This document shows positions 36,404 to 46,129 of a stretch of DNA of 64,000 nt, in pieces. Source of the stretch: Zobellia laminariae (GTDB lineage Bacteria; Bacteroidota; Bacteroidia; Flavobacteriales; Flavobacteriaceae); assembly GCF_009725995.1 (NCBI RefSeq), contig NZ_RCNS01000001.1:62001-126000 (forward strand), given 5' to 3'. Every line of letters begins with the position of its first letter. The first letter of the stretch is position 1. The notes under the pieces are model-generated. The model did not search any database, had not been told where the DNA came from, and saw nothing but the letters and a program-made list of their open reading frames with translations. Position numbers and translations under genes: made by a program.

Positions 36404-37756
36404 ATGTCCTTAAAACATAACGTCATGATACACAAACAAAAAAAGAATACCCCAAATTTCATGTTCATGGCATTTTTTATAATGCTATGGGGCATGATTA
36501 CAGGAACTCATAATGCTTCAGCTTTCTTTCAGGATGAGACGCAACAAGAAGTTGAATTCAATTTATATAAAGGCGAGGTTCTAGATTCCAAAACAAAAAA
36601 ACCTTTGGTGTTTGCTTCGCTGGCCATAGAAGAATCCAACATAAGCACAATTACCAATGCGGAAGGTGAATTCTCTATAAAAATTCCTAAAGATGCCTCT
36701 AATGCAAATGTTATTGTATCCTTTCTTGGCTATAGCACAAAAACCATTTCATTAACGCAGCTCAATAAAGAGAAGAACAAAATTATGATGGACATTTCCA
36801 TCACCGAACTTCCTGGAGTTAATATTGAAGTACCAAAAAATGCCGAAGCCTTAGTACGTGATGTTCTTAAAAGAAAAGGAGAAAATTATTTTGACGACCC
36901 TACTCTTATGACTGCTTTCTATAGGGAAACAATCAAAAAACGTAGAAAAAACGTATCGCTTTCAGAAGCTGTTGTCAACATTTACAAAACACCATACACC
37001 TCTCTTAAAAAAGATGGCGTAAAACTCTACAAGGCAAGGAAAAGTACGGATTATGACAAATTAGACACGGTAGCTTTAAAACTACAGGGAGGACCGTTTA
37101 ATGCGCTTTTTGTAGATATTATGAAGTATCCAGAGTATATATTCTCGCCGGAGACAATGGACCATTATATCTTTAAATTTGACCACTCAACACGTGTAAA
37201 TGACAAGTTGATATATGTGGTTAGTTTTGAGCAAAATTCACAAGTTTTAGACCCCTTGTACAAGGGTAAGCTTTACATAGATGCCAAGAATAAAATTCTT
37301 ACTAGTGCCATTTATAGCCTTAATATTACGGACAAAGATTTGGCGGCAAGACTATTCGTAAGAAGAAAACCGAGAAATGCCCAAGTATGGCCTACTGATG
37401 TTGCTTATAGAGTAGATTATCGTGAGAAAAATGGCAAATGGTACTACTCCTATAGTAATGTACTCTTAGAATTTAAAGTGAATTGGGACAAGCGTCTTTT
37501 TAATTCTGTTTATAGCATGACTTGTGAAATGGCTGTTACTGACTGGAAGAAGAACCTAAGTACTGAATTCCCGAAGGCTAAGGATAGAATTAAGACCTCT
37601 ATTATTTTAAGTGACGAGGCTATTGGTTTTGCAGACCCTGATTTTTGGGGACAGTATAATATTATTGAGCCTGAAAAATCTATTGAATCTGCAATAAAAA
37701 AGATTCAACGCCAATTGAGAAAGGCAAATTCCGATGGAGGAACTTCCATTCCTTGA
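36404..37756 (+). CDS. secreted CarboxypepD_reg-like / DUF5686-type protein
   Basis: A hydrophobic N-terminus (about residues 14-40) looks like an export signal. Then a carboxypeptidase-regulatory-like domain (about 50-135, KGEVLDSKTKKPLVFASLAIEESN) of the kind found at the start of TonB receptors. The rest (150-450) resembles DUF5686-type proteins and lacks a TonB barrel. Such proteins sit in the envelope with unknown function. The start could also be the ATG seven codons in. No operon partner is evident. Confidence 0.7.
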   Translation: MSLKHNVMIHKQKKNTPNFMFMAFFIMLWGMITGTHNASAFFQDETQQEVEFNLYKGEVLDSKTKKPLVFASLAIEESNISTITNAEGEFSIKIPKDASNANVIVSFLGYSTKTISLTQLNKEKNKIMMDISITELPGVNIEVPKNAEALVRDVLKRKGENYFDDPTLMTAFYRETIKKRRKNVSLSEAVVNIYKTPYTSLKKDGVKLYKARKSTDYDKLDTVALKLQGGPFNALFVDIMKYPEYIFSPETMDHYIFKFDHSTRVNDKLIYVVSFEQNSQVLDPLYKGKLYIDAKNKILTSAIYSLNITDKDLAARLFVRRKPRNAQVWPTDVAYRVDYREKNGKWYYSYSNVLLEFKVNWDKRLFNSVYSMTCEMAVTDWKKNLSTEFPKAKDRIKTSIILSDEAIGFADPDFWGQYNIIEPEKSIESAIKKIQRQLRKANSDGGTSIP

Positions 37757-37780
37757 GAAAAAACAAAAACATAGTTTACA

Positions 37781-37809
37781 AAAACGGCCAAATGGCCGAT
37801 TTTTTTTTA
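37781..37809 (+). terminator. intrinsic terminator
   Basis: A stem CGGCC/GGCCG (37785-37789 and 37794-37798) with loop AAAT, A-run before and nine T after. It ends the transcript of the gene at 36404. Confidence 0.8.
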
Positions 37810-37845
37810 TGATTCTATTTAAATTCATACTCTTAAATTAAAAGT

Positions 37846-38898
37846 ATGGCCAACAGAAGACAATTTATAGGTGCGGCATTAGGTAGTACCGCAGCGGCAT
37901 TACTACCCAATCTAGGAATAGCAAACGGTAACCTTTCCATTAGCCAATCAACAATAAAACCAAAAAGGTTAAAAAAAGGAGATACCATTGCTCTTATCGC
38001 TCCGGGTTACGCTATTCAACCCTCCATCTTAGAAGAGGCTAAAGAGACCTTAAAATCCATGGGGTTCAAACCCTATCATACAAATCGAATAATTGGTAAT
38101 TTTGGCTATCTGAGCAACACAGATGAGGAAAGAGCAAAAGACCTCAATGAGATGTTTGCTGACCAAAAAATTGATGGTATTTTATGTGCTCGTGGTGGCT
38201 ACGGATGTACTCGAATCATGCAAATGATAGATTATGAATGTATAAGAGAAAATCCTAAGGTCTTTATTGGTTTTAGTGATATCACGGCTCTTTTAAATGG
38301 TATTCAACAGGAAACAGGGCTTGTTACCTTTCACGGACCAGTTGGCAGTACTTTAAACGACCCTTATAGTATTAATCAACTGGAAAAAGTTGTTCTGTTT
38401 CCAAAGGAGCAATTAGAAATTCAAAACAAACCTCTTCTAACTCCCGAATTTACTACGAATCCTGAGTTTGAACGTTACACTATTACAGAAGGTACTGCCA
38501 CAGGAAAAGTAGTTGGAGGTAGCCTAACCCTAATTAATGCCTTGATTGGTACGCCACACGAAATTGACTTTACTGATGCTATAGTATGTATAGAAGATGT
38601 AGAGGAGGCTCCTTACCGAATAGACCGAATGCTAACTCAGCTGATAGAAGGTAAAACCTTTAGAAAGGCCGCCGGTATTCTATTTGGTGTTTGTGCTGGT
38701 TGCAACGAATCTACAAACCCTATTTCCTTTACCTTGAAGGAAGTAATTCTGGATAGAATTAAACCCTTGGGAATTCCCGCAGCTTATGGCATGAGCTTTG
38801 GCCACGTAGAAAATAATTTCACGTTTCCCATTGGTATTTCCGCTAAGATGGATGCCAGAAAAATGAGCTTACAACTACTTGAGAAGGCGGTATTATAA
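37846..38898 (+). CDS. LD-carboxypeptidase, peptidase family S66
   Basis: 350 residues with the S66 triad: nucleophile Ser144 in FIGFSDITALL, Glu250 in CIEDVEEAPYRIDRML, and His320 in MSFGHVENNF. It trims the terminal D-Ala from tetrapeptide stems in murein recycling. The N-terminus MANRRQFIGAALGSTAAALLP has a twin-arginine look, so here the enzyme may be exported by Tat rather than cytoplasmic as in E. coli LdcA; tatC is 4 kb downstream. Confidence 0.88.
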   Translation: MANRRQFIGAALGSTAAALLPNLGIANGNLSISQSTIKPKRLKKGDTIALIAPGYAIQPSILEEAKETLKSMGFKPYHTNRIIGNFGYLSNTDEERAKDLNEMFADQKIDGILCARGGYGCTRIMQMIDYECIRENPKVFIGFSDITALLNGIQQETGLVTFHGPVGSTLNDPYSINQLEKVVLFPKEQLEIQNKPLLTPEFTTNPEFERYTITEGTATGKVVGGSLTLINALIGTPHEIDFTDAIVCIEDVEEAPYRIDRMLTQLIEGKTFRKAAGILFGVCAGCNESTNPISFTLKEVILDRIKPLGIPAAYGMSFGHVENNFTFPIGISAKMDARKMSLQLLEKAVL

Positions 38899-38906
38899 CA
38901 ATTCTT

Positions 38907-38964
38907 TTAAAAAAAAAAGACAGAATAGGAAAACATATTAGTGTTTTTCTCTTCTGCCTTTTTA
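38907..38964. terminator. imperfect hairpin between convergent genes
   Basis: AAAAAGACAGAA..GGAAAACA pairs imperfectly with TGTTTTTCTCTTCTGCC TTTTT, with A- and T-runs on the two sides. It probably serves both the LD-carboxypeptidase gene and recQ. Confidence 0.45.
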
Positions 38965-38980
38965 GATAAAGTATAACCAA

Positions 38981-41191
38981 TTAATTAGCTACTTCGCTAA
39001 TAAATTTTAATCGGTATAGTCGGAGTTCTTCGTCCTCATAATCCCCATCAAACTCTTTCATAGCGTCTTCTAAGTCATCGGTCTCTGCTTCTAAGAAGTA
39101 ATCATGAATTTCTTCCTGTTGATCTTCATCAAGCACCTCGTCAATCCAATAGTCCAAATTTAACCTTGTTCCACTAAAAACGATTTGCTCCATTTCTTTA
39201 ATAAGCTGTGGAATATCAATTCCCTTAGCCGATGCAATGTCACTTAAAGGAAGCTTACGATCAACATTTTGTATAATATATAGCTTAAGAGCAGATTTTG
39301 CTCCTGTACTTTTTACTACAAGATCGTCTGGTCTAATGATTTCATTTTCCTCAACGTAATTCGCTATGAAAGAAATAAACGGCTTACCGTACTTCTTTGC
39401 CTTACCCTCACCTACTCCATAAATAGTAGTAAGTTCTTCTTGGGTAACAGGGTATTTCATTGCCATATCCTCCAAAGAAGGATCTTGAAAAACAACAAAC
39501 GGAGGTACACCAAGTTTATTCGCTTGGCTTTTACGAAGGTCTTTTAATTGCTTTAGCAACTTCTCATCAGAAACACCTGCTTTTGCAGCGCTTATAATAG
39601 CATCGTTACCTTCTTTGGTATACGTGTGATCCATTGTCATCATAAAAGACTGTGGAGCATCTAAATAAGTTTTTCCTTTATCGGTTACGCGCAATATACC
39701 ATATTGTTCTATTTCCTTTTTCAGAAAACCTGCTACCAATGTCTGGCGTATTAAAGCCATCCAGTACTCTTTATCTTTGTCTGATCCTATTCCAAATTCG
39801 GGCTTTTCATCAGTTTTGTGAGATGTTATCAAAGCATTTGTCTTCCCTAAAAGGGTTCTTACAATTTCTTTAGATTTAAACTTTTCATGAGTAGCCTTCA
39901 CTACTTTAATAAGTTTAATAACATTTTCTTTGGCCTCCTCTTTTTCTTTTGGATTCCTTGTATTGTCATCCATATCTGCACCAAGACCGTTGATTTCATC
40001 AAATCCTTCACCAAAATAATGGAGCATAAATTTTCTACGGGACATAGATGTTTCTGCGTATGCAACAACTTCTTGTAACAAAGCATTACCTATTTCCTGT
40101 TCGGCAACGGGCTTGTTAGACATGAATTTTTCTAACTTTTCTATATCCTTGTAAGCATAAAATGCTAAACAATGCCCTTCTCCGTCATCTCTACCTGCTC
40201 TACCTGTTTCCTGATAATAGCTCTCAATACTTTTAGGTATATCATGATGAATTACAAAACGCACATCCGGTTTGTCAATTCCCATTCCAAAAGCAATGGT
40301 AGCCACAACTACATCTACATCTTCCATCAAGAACATATCTTGATATTTTGAGCGTGTCTTTGCATCAAAACCAGCATGATAAGGCACGGCGCTAACGCCA
40401 TTTACCTGAAGCACTTGTGCCAATTCTTCTACACGTTTTCTACTCAAACAGTATATAATACCAGATTTTCCGTTGTTTTTCTTAACAAAACGAATAATAT
40501 CGGAATCTACGTTGGCTGTTTTGGGTCGTACCTCATAAAAGAGGTTGGGTCTATTAAAAGAAGCTTTAAATGTTGTAGCATCTGTAATGCCCAAGTTTTT
40601 AATAATATCTTCTTGCACTTTTGGAGTAGCCGTAGCTGTAAGTGCTATTATAGCAATATTCTCATCTAACCTGTTGACTATACTTCGTAAATTTCTGTAT
40701 TCGGGTCTAAAATCGTGACCCCATTCAGAAATACAATGCGCTTCATCTACCGCTACAAATGATATTTTTACAGATTGAAGAAACTCAATATACTCTTCTT
40801 TGGTTAATGATTCCGGTGCAACATAAAGGAGTTTAGTAACACCGTCTGTAATATCTTGCTTCACCTGTCTCACTTCTGTTTTTGTCAAAGAGGAGTTGAG
40901 TACGTGAGCGATACCATACTCAGAGGATATACCTCTGATTGCATCTACCTGGTTCTTCATTAATGCGATTAATGGCGAAACCACAATAGCGGTGCCTTCT
41001 TTCATTAATGCGGGAAGTTGAAAACAAAGCGATTTACCACCACCGGTAGGCATAATCGCAAACGTGTTGTTACCTTGTAAAAGACTGGTTACAACACCTT
41101 CTTGAAGACCCTTAAATTCGGAAAAACCGAAATATTTTTTTAACGAGGCATGCAAATCAGTTTTTTTCAAAACATTTTTATCTTTTGCCAT
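38981..41191 (-). CDS. recQ: ATP-dependent DNA helicase RecQ
   Basis: 736 residues. Helicase motifs: motif 0 FGFSEFKGLQEGV, Walker A MPTGGGKSLCFQLP, VDEAHCISEWGHDFRPEYRNL with the RecQ aromatic loop, and QETGRAGRDDGEGHCLAFY. A zinc-binding/winged-helix region follows (about 370-510) in which the usual Cys cluster is hard to see, then an HRDC domain (about 525-600) and a C-terminal extension rich in Asp/Glu (LEAETDDLEDAMKEFDGDYEDEE). The extension is common in Bacteroidota RecQ. It acts in recombinational repair and fork restart. Confidence 0.93.
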   Translation of the reverse strand: MAKDKNVLKKTDLHASLKKYFGFSEFKGLQEGVVTSLLQGNNTFAIMPTGGGKSLCFQLPALMKEGTAIVVSPLIALMKNQVDAIRGISSEYGIAHVLNSSLTKTEVRQVKQDITDGVTKLLYVAPESLTKEEYIEFLQSVKISFVAVDEAHCISEWGHDFRPEYRNLRSIVNRLDENIAIIALTATATPKVQEDIIKNLGITDATTFKASFNRPNLFYEVRPKTANVDSDIIRFVKKNNGKSGIIYCLSRKRVEELAQVLQVNGVSAVPYHAGFDAKTRSKYQDMFLMEDVDVVVATIAFGMGIDKPDVRFVIHHDIPKSIESYYQETGRAGRDDGEGHCLAFYAYKDIEKLEKFMSNKPVAEQEIGNALLQEVVAYAETSMSRRKFMLHYFGEGFDEINGLGADMDDNTRNPKEKEEAKENVIKLIKVVKATHEKFKSKEIVRTLLGKTNALITSHKTDEKPEFGIGSDKDKEYWMALIRQTLVAGFLKKEIEQYGILRVTDKGKTYLDAPQSFMMTMDHTYTKEGNDAIISAAKAGVSDEKLLKQLKDLRKSQANKLGVPPFVVFQDPSLEDMAMKYPVTQEELTTIYGVGEGKAKKYGKPFISFIANYVEENEIIRPDDLVVKSTGAKSALKLYIIQNVDRKLPLSDIASAKGIDIPQLIKEMEQIVFSGTRLNLDYWIDEVLDEDQQEEIHDYFLEAETDDLEDAMKEFDGDYEDEELRLYRLKFISEVAN

Positions 41192-41316
41192 ATCTCGTAA
41201 AAAACTTTAGGTAACTGTATCTTAATTTTTTTAACATCATACTTTTCGTTGCGGGGGACTCTAATTTAGTCAAAATATATTTAAGGGTATTAAATTAGCT
41301 ATACGTCAAGATTATG

Positions 41317-41324
41317 TAATTTTG
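41317..41324 (+). promoter_or_regulatory. candidate promoter of the kdsD-tatC operon
   Basis: TAATTTTG matches TAnnTTTG, 124 bases before the TTG start of kdsD. No TTG is seen at the expected upstream spacing. Confidence 0.35.
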
Positions 41325-41447
41325 TAATCTTAAATATAAAACAAAGTTTCAGAAACTATTGGGGTTTTTGAATAGTTTTATTCAAAACGGTCGTATTTAT
41401 CGATTACGAGCACATAAAAACAACAGAATCTTAACACTTCTCATAGT

Positions 41448-42413
41448 TTGAACGATAGCAAAGCTATTCTTGCAGTGGCCAAGAAAACGATAGAATCAGA
41501 AAGTGCATCCATACATAACTTGGGCACTTTATTAAACGAAGAATTTTCAGATGCGGTAAACTGCATTCTTGAGTCTAAAGGCAGAGTCATAGTTTCTGGA
41601 ATAGGCAAAAGTGCCATAATTGCTTCTAAAATTGTAGCTACACTAAACTCTACAGGTACACCTGCTATTTTTATGCATGCCGGCGATGCCATTCATGGCG
41701 ATCTTGGAACCGTTCAGGAAGACGATGTTGTTATTTGCATTTCAAAAAGTGGTAGTACCCCAGAAATAAAAATGCTGATTCCTCTTATAAAAAGAGGAAC
41801 TAACAAATTAATAGCCATGACCGGTAATACCGAGTCTTACTTGGCAAATGAAGCAGATTTTGTACTGAACACTTTTGTTGAGAAAGAAGCTTGTCCAAAC
41901 AATTTAGCCCCAACAACCAGCACCACTGCACAACTTGTGATGGGCGATGCACTTGCTATTTGCCTCCTGAAATTAAAAGGGTTCAGTAGTAAGGATTTTG
42001 CTAAATATCATCCTGGTGGATCCTTGGGAAAACGCTTATATCTTAGAGTTTCGGACATTGTTGCCACGAATCAGAAACCTCAAGTACATGTTGATGCAGA
42101 GGTAAAAAAAGTCATTGTGGAGATTTCAGAAAAAATGCTAGGAGTCACCGCGGTTACCGAAGGTGATGAGATAGTAGGCATTGTAACTGACGGTGATATT
42201 CGTCGTATGCTTAACAAGTATGATAACATAAGTGGCCTTACTGCAAAAGACATCATGAGCAAGAACCCAAAGACTATTTCTGTAGATGTTCTGGCCATTG
42301 AAGCATTAGAGCTCATGCAAGAAAAGGGTATCTCACAATTATTGGGTGTAGACGGTAAAAAATACATGGGTGTTGTACATTTGCACAACTTGATCAACGA
42401 AGGCATATTATAA
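41448..42413 (+). CDS. kdsD: arabinose-5-phosphate isomerase (KdsD/KpsF)
   Basis: A SIS domain (residues ~35-180; SGIGKSAIIASKIVATL and HAGDAIHGDLG) is followed by two CBS domains (about 205-320). It makes arabinose 5-phosphate, the precursor of KDO for lipid A core. The frame starts with TTG at 41448; a stop codon lies directly upstream in frame and no ATG precedes the SIS fold, so a TTG start is the best choice. It shares TAATG with tatC. Confidence 0.9.
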   Translation: MNDSKAILAVAKKTIESESASIHNLGTLLNEEFSDAVNCILESKGRVIVSGIGKSAIIASKIVATLNSTGTPAIFMHAGDAIHGDLGTVQEDDVVICISKSGSTPEIKMLIPLIKRGTNKLIAMTGNTESYLANEADFVLNTFVEKEACPNNLAPTTSTTAQLVMGDALAICLLKLKGFSSKDFAKYHPGGSLGKRLYLRVSDIVATNQKPQVHVDAEVKKVIVEISEKMLGVTAVTEGDEIVGIVTDGDIRRMLNKYDNISGLTAKDIMSKNPKTISVDVLAIEALELMQEKGISQLLGVDGKKYMGVVHLHNLINEGIL

Positions 42414-43267
42414 TGGCAAACCAAAACACGAAGACTCCCGACGAAATGTCGTTTTTAGACCACTTAGAAGAACTAAGATGGCATTTAATACGGTCCGTTT
42501 TAGCCGTAGTAATATTGGGAACAGTAGCATTTGTAATGAGTGGCTTTATTTTTGACACCGTTATATTTGGCCCCTCAAAAATGGATTTCCCTACCTACAG
42601 ATTCTTCTGTGACGTGGCTACTTCCTTAGGGTTTGACTCTGCATTCTGTGCCGAAAAGCTTCCTTTTACTATACAGAGTAGAACCATGGGCGGACAGTTT
42701 TCTGCCGATATTTGGACTGCTATTTGGGTAGGTTTCATTGTTGGTTTCCCGTATGTTCTTTATGAACTTTGGAAATTTATTAGCCCAGGGCTTCATCCTA
42801 ATGAGAGAAAACATTCAAAAGGTTTCATTTTTATAGCTTCTTTTCTCTTTTTCATGGGCGTCCTTTTTGGATACTATGTAGTAGCTCCATTATCAATCAA
42901 TTTCTTAGGTACGTACCAAGTAAGTGAGATTGTACTAAACGAATTTGACCTTGACTCATATATCAGTACCGTTAGAGCTGCGGTAATAGCATGTGGAGTT
43001 CTGTTTGAGCTACCAATAATTATTTACTTCTTAACCAAAGTAGGTGTTGTAACACCAGAAATACTTAAGAAGTATAGAAAAATTGCGTTAGTAGTTGTTT
43101 TAATTCTTTCGGCGGTAATTACTCCTCCGGATGTTGCAAGTCAGATTATTGTAGCTGTTCCCGTCCTTGTATTATATCAAGTAAGTATTTATATTTCAAA
43201 AATTGTACTTAAAAAAGAAGCCAAGCGCGAGAAGAAAGCAAGAGAAAAAGGGTTAAAGAAATCGTAA
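42413..43267 (+). CDS. tatC: Sec-independent translocase TatC
   Basis: 284 residues with six membrane segments and the TatC opening MSFLDHLEELRWHLIRS. Also typical are the ISPGLHPNERK loop and FELPIIIYFLTKVGVV. The periplasmic loop between segments 1 and 2 is longer than in E. coli (about residues 50-95), as usual for Bacteroidota. The gene starts inside the stop of kdsD. Tat substrates in this window include the LD-carboxypeptidase (37846) and the Gfo/Idh-type protein (56379). tatA is not here. Confidence 0.93.
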   Translation: MANQNTKTPDEMSFLDHLEELRWHLIRSVLAVVILGTVAFVMSGFIFDTVIFGPSKMDFPTYRFFCDVATSLGFDSAFCAEKLPFTIQSRTMGGQFSADIWTAIWVGFIVGFPYVLYELWKFISPGLHPNERKHSKGFIFIASFLFFMGVLFGYYVVAPLSINFLGTYQVSEIVLNEFDLDSYISTVRAAVIACGVLFELPIIIYFLTKVGVVTPEILKKYRKIALVVVLILSAVITPPDVASQIIVAVPVLVLYQVSIYISKIVLKKEAKREKKAREKGLKKS

Positions 43268-43357
43268 ACGTAAGGCTTTTCCAAAAGTTTGCCGTTCCTT
43301 TAATTTTTGGTCGTCCCAAATAAAGACCTCCAAAATCCAAAACAAGAAACCTCTAAG

Positions 43358-44098
43358 ATGAAGTTAAGAGCTGAAAATATAATGAAATCCTACCGCGGTC
43401 GAAAAGTGGTAAAGGGTATTTCTTTAGAAGTTAACCAAGGAGAAATTATTGGTTTGCTAGGACCTAACGGTGCTGGAAAGACCACTTCTTTTTACATGAT
43501 TGTTGGCCTCATAAAGCCAAACGGAGGAAAGATTTATTTGGATGGAACGGACATTACCAACTTCCCCATGTACAAAAGAGCTCAGAACGGTATAGGATAC
43601 TTGGCTCAAGAAGCTTCTGTTTTTAGGAAGTTAAGTATAGAAAAGAATATTCTTAGTGTATTACAGCTTACCAAGCTCAGCAAAAAAGAGCAGCTCATGA
43701 AAATGGAGTCGCTTATTGAAGAGTTTAGCTTGGGACATATTCGTAAGAGTCGAGGCGATTTACTTTCTGGTGGAGAGCGCAGACGTACGGAGATAGCACG
43801 TGCTCTTGCTACAGACCCAAAATTTATCTTGTTAGATGAGCCCTTTGCCGGTGTGGATCCTGTGGCGGTAGAAGATATTCAGCGTATCGTAGCGCAATTA
43901 AAAGACAAGAATATTGGTATTCTTATTACCGATCACAACGTACAAGAAACTTTGGCTATTACAGAAAGGTCATACCTTATGTTTGAAGGTGGCATTCTAA
44001 AATCAGGCGTTCCAGAAGATTTAGCTGCAGATGAAATGGTCCGTAAGGTATACTTAGGACAAAACTTTGAGCTTCGTAAAAAGAAACTTGACTTCTAA
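43358..44098 (+). CDS. lptB: LPS export ABC transporter ATPase LptB
   Basis: The ATG at 43358 ([18 protein letters not shown]) is preferred to a TTG 17 codons upstream. Walker A is [14 protein letters not shown]-loop [12 protein letters not shown], signature [16 protein letters not shown], Walker [14 protein letters not shown], switch His in [23 protein letters not shown] and TDHNVQETL are specific for LptB. It drives lipopolysaccharide extraction from the inner membrane with LptFG, and follows kdsD/tatC, so LPS precursor synthesis and export are neighbours. Confidence 0.93.
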   Translation: MKLRAENIMKSYRGRKVVKGISLEVNQGEIIGLLGPNGAGKTTSFYMIVGLIKPNGGKIYLDGTDITNFPMYKRAQNGIGYLAQEASVFRKLSIEKNILSVLQLTKLSKKEQLMKMESLIEEFSLGHIRKSRGDLLSGGERRRTEIARALATDPKFILLDEPFAGVDPVAVEDIQRIVAQLKDKNIGILITDHNVQETLAITERSYLMFEGGILKSGVPEDLAADEMVRKVYLGQNFELRKKKLDF

Positions 44099-44100
44099 AT

Positions 44101-44844
44101 TTAGCTTTTAGAAGTTCCTAGATTAGAAACCAAAGAGGCTACCACATAAAATACAATGATAAACGGTACGGCCAAAAACTTTAGCGTTAATAAAAGTACC
44201 GCACTTACAATAAGAAAAATATAGCGGAGCGCATTGTCCTTAAAGTTCCAAGTTTTGAATTTTAATGCGAACAGTTCAATATTTGCGTTCAGTAGATAAG
44301 TGCTCAACACTGTCATGAAAATCAAAAACCATTCGTTTAAAATAATATCGTTCAAAGCATCATTGTTCTGATATAGTAATATTAATGGCAACGAAAGAAT
44401 TAGAAGTGCATTTGCAGGAGTTGGTAAACCTACAAAAGAAGAAACTTGATTTTCATCAATATTAAACTTCGCTAATCTATATGCTGAACCAAGGGTGATT
44501 AGAAAACCAAGAAAAGGAAGCAACCCAGATATACCATCAAAAGAAAAAACAGCACCATCGCTAGCATTCCAACCACCACTTGTAGACATTCCTAATAATT
44601 GAAACATTACAATTCCAGGTACAAGACCACTGGTAATCATATCCGCAAGAGAATCTAACTGAACGCCAAGTTCACTTTGAACATTCAAGACCCTTGCTGC
44701 CAATCCATCAAAGAAATCAAAGAAAATTCCTAAAAACACGAACAATGCCGCCATTTCTAGCTGGTTAGATACCGCAAAAACGGTGGCGACACATCCACAG
44801 AAAACATTCAATAAAGTGATTAGGTTAGGAATATATTTTTTCAT
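44101..44844 (-). CDS. pssA: CDP-alcohol phosphatidyltransferase, probable phosphatidylserine synthase
   Basis: The ATG at 44844 (MKKYIPNLITLLNVFCG) matches the family start; the frame from 44877 adds residues unlikely to be translated. The CDP-alcohol motif DGxxAR-x8-GxxxD-x3-D is intact (FFDGLAARVLNVQSELGVQLDSLAD, positions about 44-68 in part). About eight membrane segments. It transfers a diacylglycerol phosphate unit, most likely to serine, for phosphatidylethanolamine. It faces lptB tail to tail with two bases between. Confidence 0.86.
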   Translation of the reverse strand: MKKYIPNLITLLNVFCGCVATVFAVSNQLEMAALFVFLGIFFDFFDGLAARVLNVQSELGVQLDSLADMITSGLVPGIVMFQLLGMSTSGGWNASDGAVFSFDGISGLLPFLGFLITLGSAYRLAKFNIDENQVSSFVGLPTPANALLILSLPLILLYQNNDALNDIILNEWFLIFMTVLSTYLLNANIELFALKFKTWNFKDNALRYIFLIVSAVLLLTLKFLAVPFIIVFYVVASLVSNLGTSKS

Positions 44845-44946
44845 GAAATGATTTGCTTTTGCGTAAAAATAATACAATTTAACATCAATCAGGTCAGACC
44901 ATTATTTATTCGGATATTTGCCGAAAGAAATCCAGTAAAATTAGTA

Positions 44947-46125
44947 ATGCAATTGAAAAAAATCCTGTTCATATTACTTTTCAGCTTATCAGTTTTGGGA
45001 TTCTCCCAAGCCCCTGAATTGACACCTCTGTCTAAGATAAGCGTTGTTACCTGCGGCCCTGGAAGCGAACTATATTCTACCTTTGGACATAGCGCCATTC
45101 ATATTGAAGATACTAGTTTAGGCATAAATGCAATTTACAATTATGGCACTTTTGATTTTACTACACCTAATTTCTACATGAAATTTGTCCGCGGAAAGTT
45201 AGATTATACGCTTGCCAGACAAAGTTTTCCTTATTTTCTAAAAGAATACGAGTACGAAAATCGCTGGGTAAGAAGTCAAGAATTGCAATTAACATTGACC
45301 GAACGCCAAGAGCTTTTCAATTTTCTTGAAACCAACTATCTTCCAGAAAATAGAGATTATAAATATGATTTCTTCTATAACAATTGCGCGACCAAAATTT
45401 GGGACATTTTAAAAGAAGTATACGGTGATAAGCTTGTTTTTGACAAGAACTACCTGAAAGAATTACATACCCATCGCCAATTAATACGGCAAAAGGTTAA
45501 GATAAACTCATGGTCCGGTTTTGGTATTGATTTAGCATTGGGCTCTGTAATAGATGATATTGCTACTCCAAAAGAACATATGTTTTTACCGGATTATATC
45601 ATGGAGCAATTAGATGTTGCTCAATTAAACGGACAACCTTTAGTAGCTAAATCCAAAGTTTTACTAGAAGCTAACTCAGAAGATAGTGCCTCTAGCTTCT
45701 TTATTTCACCAGAACTATGGTTAATTATACTTCTAATTATTATCTTGGTATTAACCTATTTTGACTTTAAGAATAATACCCGCAGAAGGTGGTTAGACTT
45801 TATACTTTTCTTTATTACAGGCATTATAGGTCTGCTTATTGTTTTTCTATGGTTCTTTACAGACCACAGTGCCACTGCAGGTAATTTTAATATATTATGG
45901 GCGTTTCCGCCAAACTTAATCATTGCTTTTATAGTTGCCCAAAAAAGAGGTCCTAATTGGATTGCGAAGTATGCTATTTTTCTAGCTATTTTAATTGTTG
46001 TTTCCGGAATTCTATGGATGTTTGGATTACAACTTTTTTCTCCTTTGATATTAGCCATTTGGGCTGCCCTTATCGCACGATATTTATTTTTATTCTGGTC
46101 ATATCACAAGCCAAAAATCGCATAA
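44947..46125 (+). CDS. DUF4105 / Lnb-type membrane protein
   Basis: The ATG at 44947 (MQLKKILFILLFSLSVLGFSQ) gives a signal peptide. Residues ~30-200 form the periplasmic DUF4105 domain with the conserved blocks CGPGSELYSTFGHSAI and FFYNNCATKIWDIL (Cys/His candidates for catalysis). Five or six membrane helices follow (about 255-390). This Pfam family has recently been linked to lipoprotein N-acylation (Lnb) in Bacteroides; I recall this but cannot check it here. If right, this protein would complete triacylation of the many lipoproteins in the window. The gene is divergent from pssA. Confidence 0.75.
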   Translation: MQLKKILFILLFSLSVLGFSQAPELTPLSKISVVTCGPGSELYSTFGHSAIHIEDTSLGINAIYNYGTFDFTTPNFYMKFVRGKLDYTLARQSFPYFLKEYEYENRWVRSQELQLTLTERQELFNFLETNYLPENRDYKYDFFYNNCATKIWDILKEVYGDKLVFDKNYLKELHTHRQLIRQKVKINSWSGFGIDLALGSVIDDIATPKEHMFLPDYIMEQLDVAQLNGQPLVAKSKVLLEANSEDSASSFFISPELWLIILLIIILVLTYFDFKNNTRRRWLDFILFFITGIIGLLIVFLWFFTDHSATAGNFNILWAFPPNLIIAFIVAQKRGPNWIAKYAIFLAILIVVSGILWMFGLQLFSPLILAIWAALIARYLFLFWSYHKPKIA

Positions 46126-46129
46126 TTGC

